Both the position numbers and the translations under genes were made by a program. 20,849 nt of DNA from DAOPXV01 sp035352535. Its GTDB lineage: Bacteria; Muiribacteriota; UBA9980. The notes beneath the pieces are model-generated. The model had not been told where the DNA came from. It searched no databases and saw nothing but the letters and a program-made list of their open reading frames with translations. The DNA is taken from contig CAZJFS010000070.1 in assembly GCA_964545075.1 (NCBI GenBank), positions 1-20,849 on the forward strand, read 5' to 3'. Position 1 is the first letter of the stretch; each line of letters begins with the position of its first letter. This document shows, in pieces, positions 1 to 7,200 of the stretch.

Positions 1-298
1 AAACGCCGGCCATATAATAGCAATAAAAGGATTTATTCAGTTCTTCGCGGCCTTTTTCGAACTGTTTCTTTTCGGCTTCTTTCATGCAAAGGTAGTTATC
101 GTCGTTATCAGCCGCCGTCACATTTTTTTCGCATCTTTTAGCGTAAGCGTCGAAATGAGTAAAAGCCATTTTATAATTTTTAATTTTAAAGAAGCCGTTA
201 GCGGTGCTGACGCAGGCGTCAAAAGCCAAAGCGGCCGTCGCGAACGATAATAAAATAGCGAAAACGAGAATAGAAAACAACAGATTCCTTGAGAACAT
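1..298 (-). CDS. Secreted Cys-containing protein, 3' part beyond window edge
   Basis: The first 99 codons of a gene that runs off the left edge of the window. It starts with ATG at 298, four bases after a GGAGGG ribosome binding site (303-308), and has a sigma-70 promoter at 370-398. The N-terminus is a clear signal peptide: basic MFSRN, then a hydrophobic stretch, then an ALA cleavage site at about residue 25. The visible mature part is hydrophilic and probably helical, rich in Lys, Glu and aromatic residues. It has four cysteines (29, 56, 71, 93) that could form disulphides outside the cytoplasm. No family is recognised; the stretch from residue 35 to 60 has a vaguely TPR-like helical look, but that is only an impression. 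A longer overlapping frame beginning at 345 is rejected because it lacks both a ribosome binding site and a sensible protein. Confidence 0.75.
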   Translation of the reverse strand, partial: MFSRNLLFSILVFAILLSFATAALAFDACVSTANGFFKIKNYKMAFTHFDAYAKRCEKNVTAADNDDNYLCMKEAEKKQFEKGREELNKSFYCYYMAGV

Positions 299-369
299 TT
301 TTCCCTCCGATAAATTTTCAGACAGTTAATGGTATTATACTTCATGCTTGCATAATTATTTTCGTGATA

Positions 370-398
370 ATTATAAAAAAAATAACTGATTGTGTCAA
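370..398 (-). promoter_or_regulatory. Sigma-70-type promoter for the leftmost gene
   Basis: Reading the minus strand, a consensus -35 box TTGACA (393-398) is followed after exactly 17 bases by a consensus -10 box TATAAT (370-375). Transcription would begin near 363, giving a leader of about 65 nt to the ATG at 298. It is divergent from the promoter at 456-484. Confidence 0.7.
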
Positions 399-455
399 GA
401 AAATAGGAAAAATAAATAAAAAATGACCGGCTTTAAATATAAAAACCGCAATAAT

Positions 456-484
456 TTGACTGCAACCTGTTTTTTTCATATAAT
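456..484 (+). promoter_or_regulatory. Sigma-70-type promoter for the 529 membrane-protein gene
   Basis: A -35 box TTGACT (456-461) and a -10 box TATAAT (479-484) are separated by exactly 17 bases. The predicted start near 491 leaves a leader of about 38 nt before the ATG at 529. Confidence 0.7.
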
Positions 485-528
485 TATAAATAGAATGGTT
501 TAAAATTTATCACGAGGAGGTGATATTT

Positions 529-1833
529 ATGGAAAACAAAACGGGAAACGATCAATTCACGGTTGATCAGAAGAGTTCTGAAGTTGAGGTGAATATCGTC
601 AACGAAGGCAATGAAAATAAGGATTTACTGGCCGATCTCTCGGAGTGGATACGCAGAAATAATCCGTTTTATCTTATAAGCGTTTTATTGATGTTCTGCG
701 GCCTATATCTGGCGAGTATGGACTGTAAGGTTAAAGGGTCAGATGCGCTGGAAACTCTCATTTCTTTTTATTTAATCCAAAACATTTATGAAATAGCGAT
801 CCTCGCAATGGCGCTTTATCTTCTTAAAAATAAAATCAATCAGCGGCACGGAAACATACTTTTATTTTTCCTGGCCATATTCTTGAGCGAAGCGACAATG
901 TATCAAAGCGCAATAACCAGCGTCTGCTATAAGGAAGGATTATGGATCAGCCTTTTGGTATCATTTATTTATTTTTTCCTTGCAGCGGCAAAAGTATTCG
1001 CGGTGATATATTATCTCAGGTTAAAGGTTCGGCTTTCGGCGATTTTTTTCGCGCTGTCGGCTTTTTTACTCATCTATCTGTCGCCTCAGTACGTGAACTA
1101 CATATTGGTCTCAACACGAAGCGGGGGCGATCTTCTAACCGCGGGCAGCTGGGAAATTTATTTCATATGGCTTGCGGCCGCCCTCGTCCAGCTTCCCTTC
1201 ATAGTTAATTCATGGAAAAAAACATCGATTTCAGGCTTTTTAGAAAACGCTTATGTCGGATGCGAAAACAAACTTTATCGCGCTTTCGTGCTCATACCTT
1301 TCATAGTTCTGCCAATTCAGATGGCGCTCAATTTACATCCCGACATTCACTCTCTAAATCCTTATATCATCGATTCCAACTACTGCATCGCGCTTTATAT
1401 TTACTTCGGCTCCTTTTTTATCGAAGCGCTTTACCGAAATTTCATCGAAGACTCTATCGGCATAAATAACTATAACTTCGCCTGCGGAATCTTTATTTTA
1501 ATGTTCATCTACATCACGCGCCCGATGAATCTTTTGGTATTCGGCAACTACATGATTTATCCTCACCGCATTAACGTGTTTTTTATCGCCGCCGCCCTTA
1601 TAGCGACCGCGATCACTAGAGAGAACCGTATGTGCGCCGGACTTTTGTGCGTCATATTGTTCTACTACGCCAAAAACCTGTTTATGTTTACGATCCAAAA
1701 CGCCTACGATTACTTCATCTATAAATCAACGCCAGTAGTCAAGGCCGCGATAATTATAATGCTATCATTTCTTACTCTCGGCGCCGGTTTCGCTCTCAGC
1801 GTCTCCGGAAACAAAAAAAACGACGAAATCTGA
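529..1833 (+). CDS. Polytopic membrane protein of unknown family
   Basis: A 434-residue protein with a hydrophilic, acidic N-terminal tail of about 45 residues and then about twelve hydrophobic segments, so it is almost certainly an integral inner-membrane protein. No transporter or enzyme signature is recognised. The start is set by the sequence: the AGGAGGTGA element (515-523) is a near-perfect Shine-Dalgarno and lies 8 bases before ATG 529. An in-frame GTG at 520 lies inside that element and is rejected. The last segment is followed by a short charged tail (KKNDEI). The gene stands alone on the plus strand with its own strong promoter and a terminator at 1893-1928, so it is a single-gene unit unconnected to the metal genes. 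Short plus-strand frames inside it are shadows. Confidence 0.85.
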   Translation: MENKTGNDQFTVDQKSSEVEVNIVNEGNENKDLLADLSEWIRRNNPFYLISVLLMFCGLYLASMDCKVKGSDALETLISFYLIQNIYEIAILAMALYLLKNKINQRHGNILLFFLAIFLSEATMYQSAITSVCYKEGLWISLLVSFIYFFLAAAKVFAVIYYLRLKVRLSAIFFALSAFLLIYLSPQYVNYILVSTRSGGDLLTAGSWEIYFIWLAAALVQLPFIVNSWKKTSISGFLENAYVGCENKLYRAFVLIPFIVLPIQMALNLHPDIHSLNPYIIDSNYCIALYIYFGSFFIEALYRNFIEDSIGINNYNFACGIFILMFIYITRPMNLLVFGNYMIYPHRINVFFIAAALIATAITRENRMCAGLLCVILFYYAKNLFMFTIQNAYDYFIYKSTPVVKAAIIIMLSFLTLGAGFALSVSGNKKNDEI

Positions 1834-1892
1834 CACCGGCAAGAATATAAATTGCTGAAAAAGCAACATAGCTAAACCTCAACCCGATATAA

Positions 1893-1928
1893 AAAACTCT
1901 TCCGCCGTTTATGGCTGGAAGGGTTTTT
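1893..1928 (+). terminator. Rho-independent terminator after the 529 gene
   Basis: An interrupted stem pairs AACTCTTCC with GGAAGGGTT (one G-T pair), with a further CC/GG inside, and runs straight into TTTTTT on the plus strand. It lies 60 bases after the stop codon. Confidence 0.7.
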
Positions 1929-2153
1929 TATTAATCCGCTCCATTAGCTTCTTTTTTTGCTTATAGGTCGCAAGCTTTTTGCCGATCCTGCGGTTGGCCT
2001 TTATCGACAACCTCTAACGGATGTGCCAATCCACTCAAATCCTTCGCCTGCCTTTGGAATACGGCCCATCTTCATGAGAACAAAGAAATTCAATCGTATT
2101 TTTTCAGCTATTGCGCTCCCGTTTTCCATACTCTTCTTTAACGTTGAGACCGG
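1909..2153 (-). pseudogene. Decayed C-terminal fragment of a CorC/HlyC-type protein
   Basis: No open frame spans this stretch, but successive minus-strand frames give pieces in the right order for the C-terminal transporter-associated (CorC_HlyC) domain found after CBS domains in hemolysin-III-like/CorC membrane proteins. The pieces are NTIEF, then FVLMKMGRIPKAGEGFEW (about 2031-2085), then LEVVDK (about 1999-2016), then RIGKKLATYKQKKK (about 1948-1989). Intact members read roughly GRIPKxGE, then FEVxDxDGRRI. At least three frameshifts separate the pieces, and no N-terminal part, start or promoter is visible. The reading rests on motif memory, so a profile search is needed. The end of the fossil overlaps the plus-strand terminator. 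Confidence 0.5.
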
Positions 2154-2171
2154 GCAGGGCAGCACGCAAAA

Positions 2172-2203
2172 AAAGAAGGCCTCGTTATTACGAGGCCCTT
2201 TTA
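2172..2203 (-). terminator. Rho-independent terminator after the 2256 gene
   Basis: On the minus strand a perfect 7-bp stem GGCCTCG/CGAGGCC with a 6-base loop is followed by TTCTTTTTTT. It lies just over 50 bases after the stop codon of the gene at 2256-3023. Confidence 0.8.
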
Positions 2204-2255
2204 AGAGGTGAAAAATATTTGCGTAAAACCGGGTTTAAAAATCTTTGTTTTAAAT

Positions 2256-3023
2256 TTATTCGGCTATTTCTGTAGTTCCGGTCGTACCGGTCGTACCGGT
2301 CGTCGTTCCGGTTGTATCGGTAGTTCCGCTCTGGCCTGGACGTCCTTTTTCCGGAGGCCTGCCGCCACCGCCGCCCCTCGGTTTTTCAGCGCGGTTCATG
2401 TTGAGATATAAAGCGTATTTATATTCATCAGTGGAAATCGTTCCAAACATTACCGCATTTTTGCGATTCGCGCCAGCTTCTTTTTCGACCGAGGACACTT
2501 TTATTTCGCCTATCGCTTCGACCAGAACTTCCTGGCTTTCGCTTTCCTCCGAGAATTTTACGATCCTGCCCTCAAAGGATTTAATTTTTTTCATAGCTGG
2601 AGGCTGCTTTTTAGTCGTTTCCTCGAGGCCGATCTGACCGGATTCATCAGTCTGCGAAGTCGACGTGGAAACCGCTTCTTCATATTCAGTCTTCGCTTGT
2701 ATGATTAGATATTTCTGCTTTCCAATATCGATCGTTCCATTCACTTCCGACGAATCGGACGCAGTGGCACCGGACATTATGGATAGATTGGCCAGCTCGA
2801 AATTATCCTCGCCGGATATGGCATAACCGCTAAAATTAGCCGGAGGCTGTTTAGGCGCTCTGACCGGACGATTAGCCTGACTATCGGAAGAATTCCCGAA
2901 TTCCTGTCCCGCGAAAGCGCCGTTATTTGAATTTTTTGAATTGGATTTGGCGAACGCCGCGGGAACATTGATTGATAAGGCAAGAAGCATTACAAGTATT
3001 GACGCGAACATTTTTTTTCTCAT
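2256..3023 (-). CDS. Secreted protein of unknown function, Gly/Thr-rich tail
   Basis: A 255-residue exported protein. Residues 1-25 form a signal peptide (MRKKM, hydrophobic core, AFA-K cleavage). The mature part begins with a polar Asn/Ser/Gly-rich linker. It continues with two similar-looking segments of likely beta structure (about 70-115 and 145-210), each containing a hydrophobic strand pattern next to Glu/Ser-rich stretches. It ends with a run of five glycines, a Pro-rich turn and a low-complexity tail built from GTT units. There is no transmembrane anchor or lipobox and no recognised family. ATG 3023 is preceded by AAGGAG. The gene is monocistronic: it has its own -24/-12 promoter (3068-3083) and terminator (2172-2203). 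Control by sigma-54 would make its expression conditional on an activator that is not in this window. Confidence 0.8.
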   Translation of the reverse strand: MRKKMFASILVMLLALSINVPAAFAKSNSKNSNNGAFAGQEFGNSSDSQANRPVRAPKQPPANFSGYAISGEDNFELANLSIMSGATASDSSEVNGTIDIGKQKYLIIQAKTEYEEAVSTSTSQTDESGQIGLEETTKKQPPAMKKIKSFEGRIVKFSEESESQEVLVEAIGEIKVSSVEKEAGANRKNAVMFGTISTDEYKYALYLNMNRAEKPRGGGGGRPPEKGRPGQSGTTDTTGTTTGTTGTTGTTEIAE

Positions 3024-3067
3024 AATCGTTCTCCTTTACATAAAAATTTTTTGAATGCCATTTTTAA

Positions 3068-3083
3068 AGCAAAGGACGTGCCA
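3068..3083 (-). promoter_or_regulatory. Sigma-54 (-24/-12) promoter
   Basis: On the minus strand TGGCACG, four bases, then TTGCT: a full match to the sigma-54 consensus, with the required 10 bases between the invariant GG and GC. The predicted start is near 3057, a leader of about 34 nt to ATG 3023. The match lies in intergenic DNA, in the right orientation and distance. Confidence 0.8.
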
Positions 3084-3135
3084 AAACTAAAAGCCTATAA
3101 AATAAAGAGATTTACTTTTATCCAACATAAAAATC

Positions 3136-3181
3136 CGGAATTTCATCCGAAAATATCAATGTATCTCCGGAAAAAATTCCG
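3136..3181. repeat. Inverted repeat upstream of the sigma-54 promoter
   Basis: Perfect 8-bp arms CGGAATTT (3136-3143) and AAATTCCG (3174-3181) lie about 80-125 bases upstream of the predicted start. That is the usual place for an enhancer-binding activator. It could also be the start of a weak hairpin; the function is inferred from position only. Confidence 0.4.
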
Positions 3182-3271
3182 TTCAATAATTTTATACTGA
3201 TAATCTGCGATGTTTATAAAAAATTCAGGCCCGATCCTTCATTTTGGATCATAATAACAGGCATTGATAAA

Positions 3272-3646
3272 TTATTTGGCTTCGGGAACATAGACCACTT
3301 CGCCGTCCGGAAGGCGGTAACAGATACCGAGACGCTCGCCGGCGCCATCAGCTTCTTCCTTTGACATCTTATATTTTTCGAGTTTTACGCCTTTCTTTTT
3401 TATTATCTCCATATCCGCGGATCCCGGATTCTTAACGATCGTAACATCATCCTTCGAACCGATGATCCCGGCGACGCTCGACGCGCCGAACATTGCAAGT
3501 ATCAATGCGGCGATGGCGAACATCATTGAAACGTCGAAAAGATTGGCGACGCTGCTTAAAGGGTCCTCATCCTCGATCCTGAACAGATGCTGACGCATTA
3601 CGGCGTTTCTTGCGCGCCTTTTCGTTTTTTCTTCGCGCGCGGCCAT
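3272..3646 (-). CDS. DUF2149 protein, ExbD-like partner (HmuV-type)
   Basis: A 124-residue protein with a basic, Arg-rich cytoplasmic N-terminus (1-20), a conserved acidic stretch EDEDPLSSVANLFDV, one transmembrane segment (about 37-58) and a soluble C-terminal part ending in GERLGICYRLPDGEVVYVPE, which is the DUF2149 pattern as I know it. Asp38 sits at the start of the membrane helix in an LFDV context, much as the proton-path Asp sits in ExbD/TolR helices. By inference it pairs with the upstream TolQ/ExbB-type protein as a proton-driven motor. ATG 3646 overlaps the TGA of that gene by one base (TGATG), so the two are translationally coupled. A GTG one codon earlier (3649) is an alternative start. 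It is the last gene of the receptor operon; no convincing terminator follows. Confidence 0.85.
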   Translation of the reverse strand: MAAREEKTKRRARNAVMRQHLFRIEDEDPLSSVANLFDVSMMFAIAALILAMFGASSVAGIIGSKDDVTIVKNPGSADMEIIKKKGVKLEKYKMSKEEADGAGERLGICYRLPDGEVVYVPEAK

Positions 3647-4260
3647 CACTCATCGCCGCCTTCATTAAAAACCGTATCGAGCAGATAATCGATATCTGAA
3701 ATATCCTTGGCGTACCAATGCTGCCGGACAGTAAATACTATATAGCAAAGTCCCGCGATTGCAAGCCCCGTAACGGTAGTGCCGAATGCAATGATTAAAT
3801 TACTCGACATGGCATCGATATTTCCCGACGTGATCGCCTTGAGCGCCGGCCCCATGGGAATGAGCGTTCCCATAAGCCCGAGCATCGGCCCTAACCTGAC
3901 TCCAAGGCGCGCGCGATGGCAACTTTTTACCGCCGAAAGTTCTATCTCCGAAACAAGTTTTTTTAAATGAATATAAGCGTTCTGAACTTTTTTCGAACGC
4001 CCGGCAAAAATCGAAACAAGCGTAGGATATGTACCGAGCTCCCAGAAATCTTGTTTCAACGAAGCGCCGGAGGCTTTCGCCCCGGACAGTTTTTCGATAA
4101 AACCCGCCCAGCTTTTCGCGGCCTTTTTGCGGTCGCGCCATTCCCTGAAAAAAGTTCCGGTTTCGTACAACGTCCAGATCAGAAGGACCAGTAACGCGGC
4201 GATCACCGGAATATTAAGAGATATCATTATGGTATATAAAACCGATATAAGCGTTTGCAT
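3646..4260 (-). CDS. MotA/TolQ/ExbB-family proton channel protein
   Basis: A 204-residue inner-membrane protein with the three-helix layout of TolQ/ExbB: TM1 about 13-33, a cytoplasmic loop of about 85 residues, TM2 about 122-140 with the family-type stretch RLGPMLGLMGTLIPMGPAL, and TM3 about 153-178 containing FGTTVTGLAIAG. Such proteins form pentameric channels that turn proton flow into motion passed to TonB or TolA through an ExbD/TolR partner. Here the partner is the coupled DUF2149 gene downstream. The gene lies 13 bases after the CobN-like gene, with GGAGAATT before its ATG. Its position in a receptor-CobN-TolQ-DUF2149 operon argues for a dedicated motor rather than the general TonB system, and corresponds to the TolQ-like member of the hmu operon. 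Confidence 0.9.
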   Translation of the reverse strand: MQTLISVLYTIMISLNIPVIAALLVLLIWTLYETGTFFREWRDRKKAAKSWAGFIEKLSGAKASGASLKQDFWELGTYPTLVSIFAGRSKKVQNAYIHLKKLVSEIELSAVKSCHRARLGVRLGPMLGLMGTLIPMGPALKAITSGNIDAMSSNLIIAFGTTVTGLAIAGLCYIVFTVRQHWYAKDISDIDYLLDTVFNEGGDE

Positions 4261-4273
4261 AATTCTCCTTTTA

Positions 4274-7200
4274 TCACTTTAAAACGGAAGGCCCTTTTTT
4301 ATAACCTGCCAGTAATACCAGCAAGCCGAAAAGGCCCAGCGCTATCAGCATTAGCGCCTCATCACCATTATGTTCAAATTCAATGTCTTTTTTTTGCTCC
4401 ACGAGTTTTTTGCCGCGCACCTGTTCGGAACCGGGCGCCATAGTGTTTTCGGCAACTCTGCCCTGAAATTGGTTCAAAAGTTCCGCGTGGCCGGGTGACT
4501 TCGACAAAGCCAACGCCTGACCGACATATCCGGCTAATTTCTCGTTTCCGCCTTCCCTGACCCCTCCGTTGAGTCCATGCCTGACGACCGAGTCGGCATA
4601 CGCCGCGGCTATATCTAAAGCCACTTCCGGTGAAGGGGTCCAGAATTTTTTGCGCATAGTTTCGATGAGCGTGCCGGTCATTTTCTGGAAGGCATGGGGA
4701 TTTTCGCGGTCCATCCATTTTCGCACGTCGAGCTTCCTCGAATCGCGAACGTAAACGTCATATACTTCTTCCCAATTGGCGTCGGATACGCTGCTTTCAC
4801 GTGTGATCTTCCAGCCCATGAGATTATCGAAGTTTTTAGAAATAGCGTTCGCGCCGGCGTAACCTTCCTTCATCATCTCCCTGATCCACTTTGAATTCAT
4901 TACGCGCAGGCGAAGATCTTTTTGGAGCATATCCGTCGAATCGACGATCGACGCCTCGTCCTTGTCACGCACGTCAACGAACATATAGCCGGGCTCTTTT
5001 CCCGTGATCTCCTTGACCGCCATTGAAAGCATGCCGTCCGCCCACCACGTAAATTTATTGGTGAGAACGAAGTCCCTTCCATCATACCAGCTTCTTAAAA
5101 TAAGTTCGGTATCCATTATCGCCGCGTCGAAAGCCTCGGGAGCGCTGTCGCCCCAGGCGCCTTCGGTATAAACATTTTTGCAGTATTTCAAATATACGTC
5201 CAGAAGGTCGCGACGGTTTTCCCACTCTCCCGAACGCTCCGCCAGGTAAAAGAACCAGTTGTGCCCGTCTATGACTTCTTTCGGCTCCGCGCCGAACATG
5301 CGCGCTCGAGATAAGATGAGAGATCTTTCATTTGAAACGCCTTTTTTTTCAAGCTGTTTTCTTGTAAGAAGACTGTTTTGATAAACATAATTGTCTTTTT
5401 CATCCGCAGCGGCCGCCATGCGTGCGGCTTTATCGAGCAGTTTCATCATCTCGGGCAGTTCGTCGCGATAAATGCTTCTCACCGAAAGAAAAACGTCAAT
5501 CCTTGGACGTCCGAGCTCGGCGGCCGGTATCAATTCAATTTCCTTGACACGATTTTTTGAATCCCACACCGGACGCGTTCCCATCAGATACATTATCTGC
5601 GACTCGATGATGCCGTAATCGCTGTATGTCGCAAATGGGATAAGGCTGAAAGCGACCTTTTTCGGATATCTGCCTTTAGCCGCAAGCTCATTTTTAAGAT
5701 AATCGTCTATAAGCTTCTTTCCGAGGTCCCATGATGATCTTGCCGGCAGTTCCTCGGGATTTAATACGAACATGTTCCTTCCGGTCGGAACGACGCCCGG
5801 GTTTCTCTCGGGGCTCCCTGACGGACCCGGCGGTATGAATTTTCCGTTCAACGCCGCAAGGACGTTATCGATCTCCTGCCCCGTTTTTTTTATGCCGGCA
5901 TCCATTTCAACGGCAATGTCAAAGCATTCCTTCAACTCGCACGAAATAGTGCCGGCCGGAAGGATTCCGCCGCTGGCTTTTATCGCGTCCGATGGCGGCA
6001 TGGATTTTCTCAGAACGAGTTCAAGCGCTTCGGCGCCCTTTTTTTTAAGATGGTCCTCTTCGGTTGCGCCGGCTGGGACCTGAAAAATTTCCTTGGCCGC
6101 CTTATAATATTTTTTTCCCATGCAGTGAGCCAGGTACGGAAGCAGAGTCACATCGGGAGGAATTTCCCCCAAAACATGCATGCTGGCGGGCACAAACTCT
6201 TCCTTAAGCTCGTGAAGATATGAAGCAATTTTTTCTATATCGCCACCTGAGAGGGCCGAATCCTGAGGCGGGGAAAGCTTCAACTCGGCATCCAGTCTGC
6301 ATTTTTTTGCTTCAACCGTTATATCAACCGCGAATTTTTTCTTGAGGGCGCCGGGTTCGAGCGCATCCCATTTTTTTATTGCCGATTCAAGATTGATAAG
6401 TTCATCGGAAAGTCCCGTGTTCATGAGCAGCGGTGGAAGATAATCGACGGCAACCGCCATCGCCCGGCGCTTGCATGGTATCAGTTCGGCTATATTGTCG
6501 GAAAGCCATGGATTTATATTCGGCATATTTCCGATCAAAATATCGCTCCAGTCGCTTTCGCATAAAACCGCCTGTTTTCCTGGAAAAAGCCATTCCGAGC
6601 CGTGCGATCCGAAATGAATCACGGCGTTCGCCTTAAACCCCTCATGAAGCCAGAAATAGGTCGCCAGATAGTGATGCGTCGGCGGAAGCAGGTTCTCCTC
6701 GACATCCTTTTTCGACGTCGAGGCCGTCAGCGCTTCGCCTTTAGGCGGCTGCGCCATGAGAACTACGTTGCCGAAATCGATCTTCGGAAGCACGAGATAT
6801 TTTTTGCCGCCTTTTTCAAAAACCATTATTTTGCCGGGCGCGGCGCCCCAATATTTTTCGACTTCCGCCCGGCGGCCGGCCGGAACTTTTTTTTCGAACC
6901 ACTTAACGTAATCTTCCTCAGGGATCATAACGGCTTTTCCACTCGAAACCAACCTCGCAAGCGGAGCGGGCTCCCATGCGCCCATCTGGCGGCCATGATC
7001 CATCATCCATGAAAGCAGCTCACTCTCATCGACCGGCAATCTGTCAATGCCATATCCGGCCTTTTTCAGCGCGCCAAGAAACCTGACCATGCTGCGCGGC
7101 GCATTGAGATCGTGGAGCGGTCCGTTCATAAGTCCTGATTTATCCACTTCCCTGTCATATGTCATTATGGCTATTTTTTTCACGGAATTTTCAGAACGCT

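Larger units (their letters stand above)
1834..2255. other. Intergenic region, 422 bp, with terminators and a gene fossil
   Basis: This space between two converging genes holds a plus-strand terminator (1893-1928), a frameshifted CorC/HlyC-domain remnant on the minus strand (about 1909-2153), and a minus-strand terminator (2172-2203). No intact gene is visible. Confidence 0.7.

Noticed and set aside
118..345. Minus-strand frame of 75 codons at the left end
   Set aside because: It overlaps, in another frame, the better-supported signal-peptide gene starting at 298 and has no ribosome binding site.
2762..2775. GCCACTG-like B12-box string on the minus strand
   Set aside because: It lies inside the coding region of the secreted protein and has no riboswitch context.
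3233..3252. GATCC/GGATC hairpin as terminator of the receptor operon
   Set aside because: The stem is only 5 bp and no T run follows it directly, so support is too weak to list.
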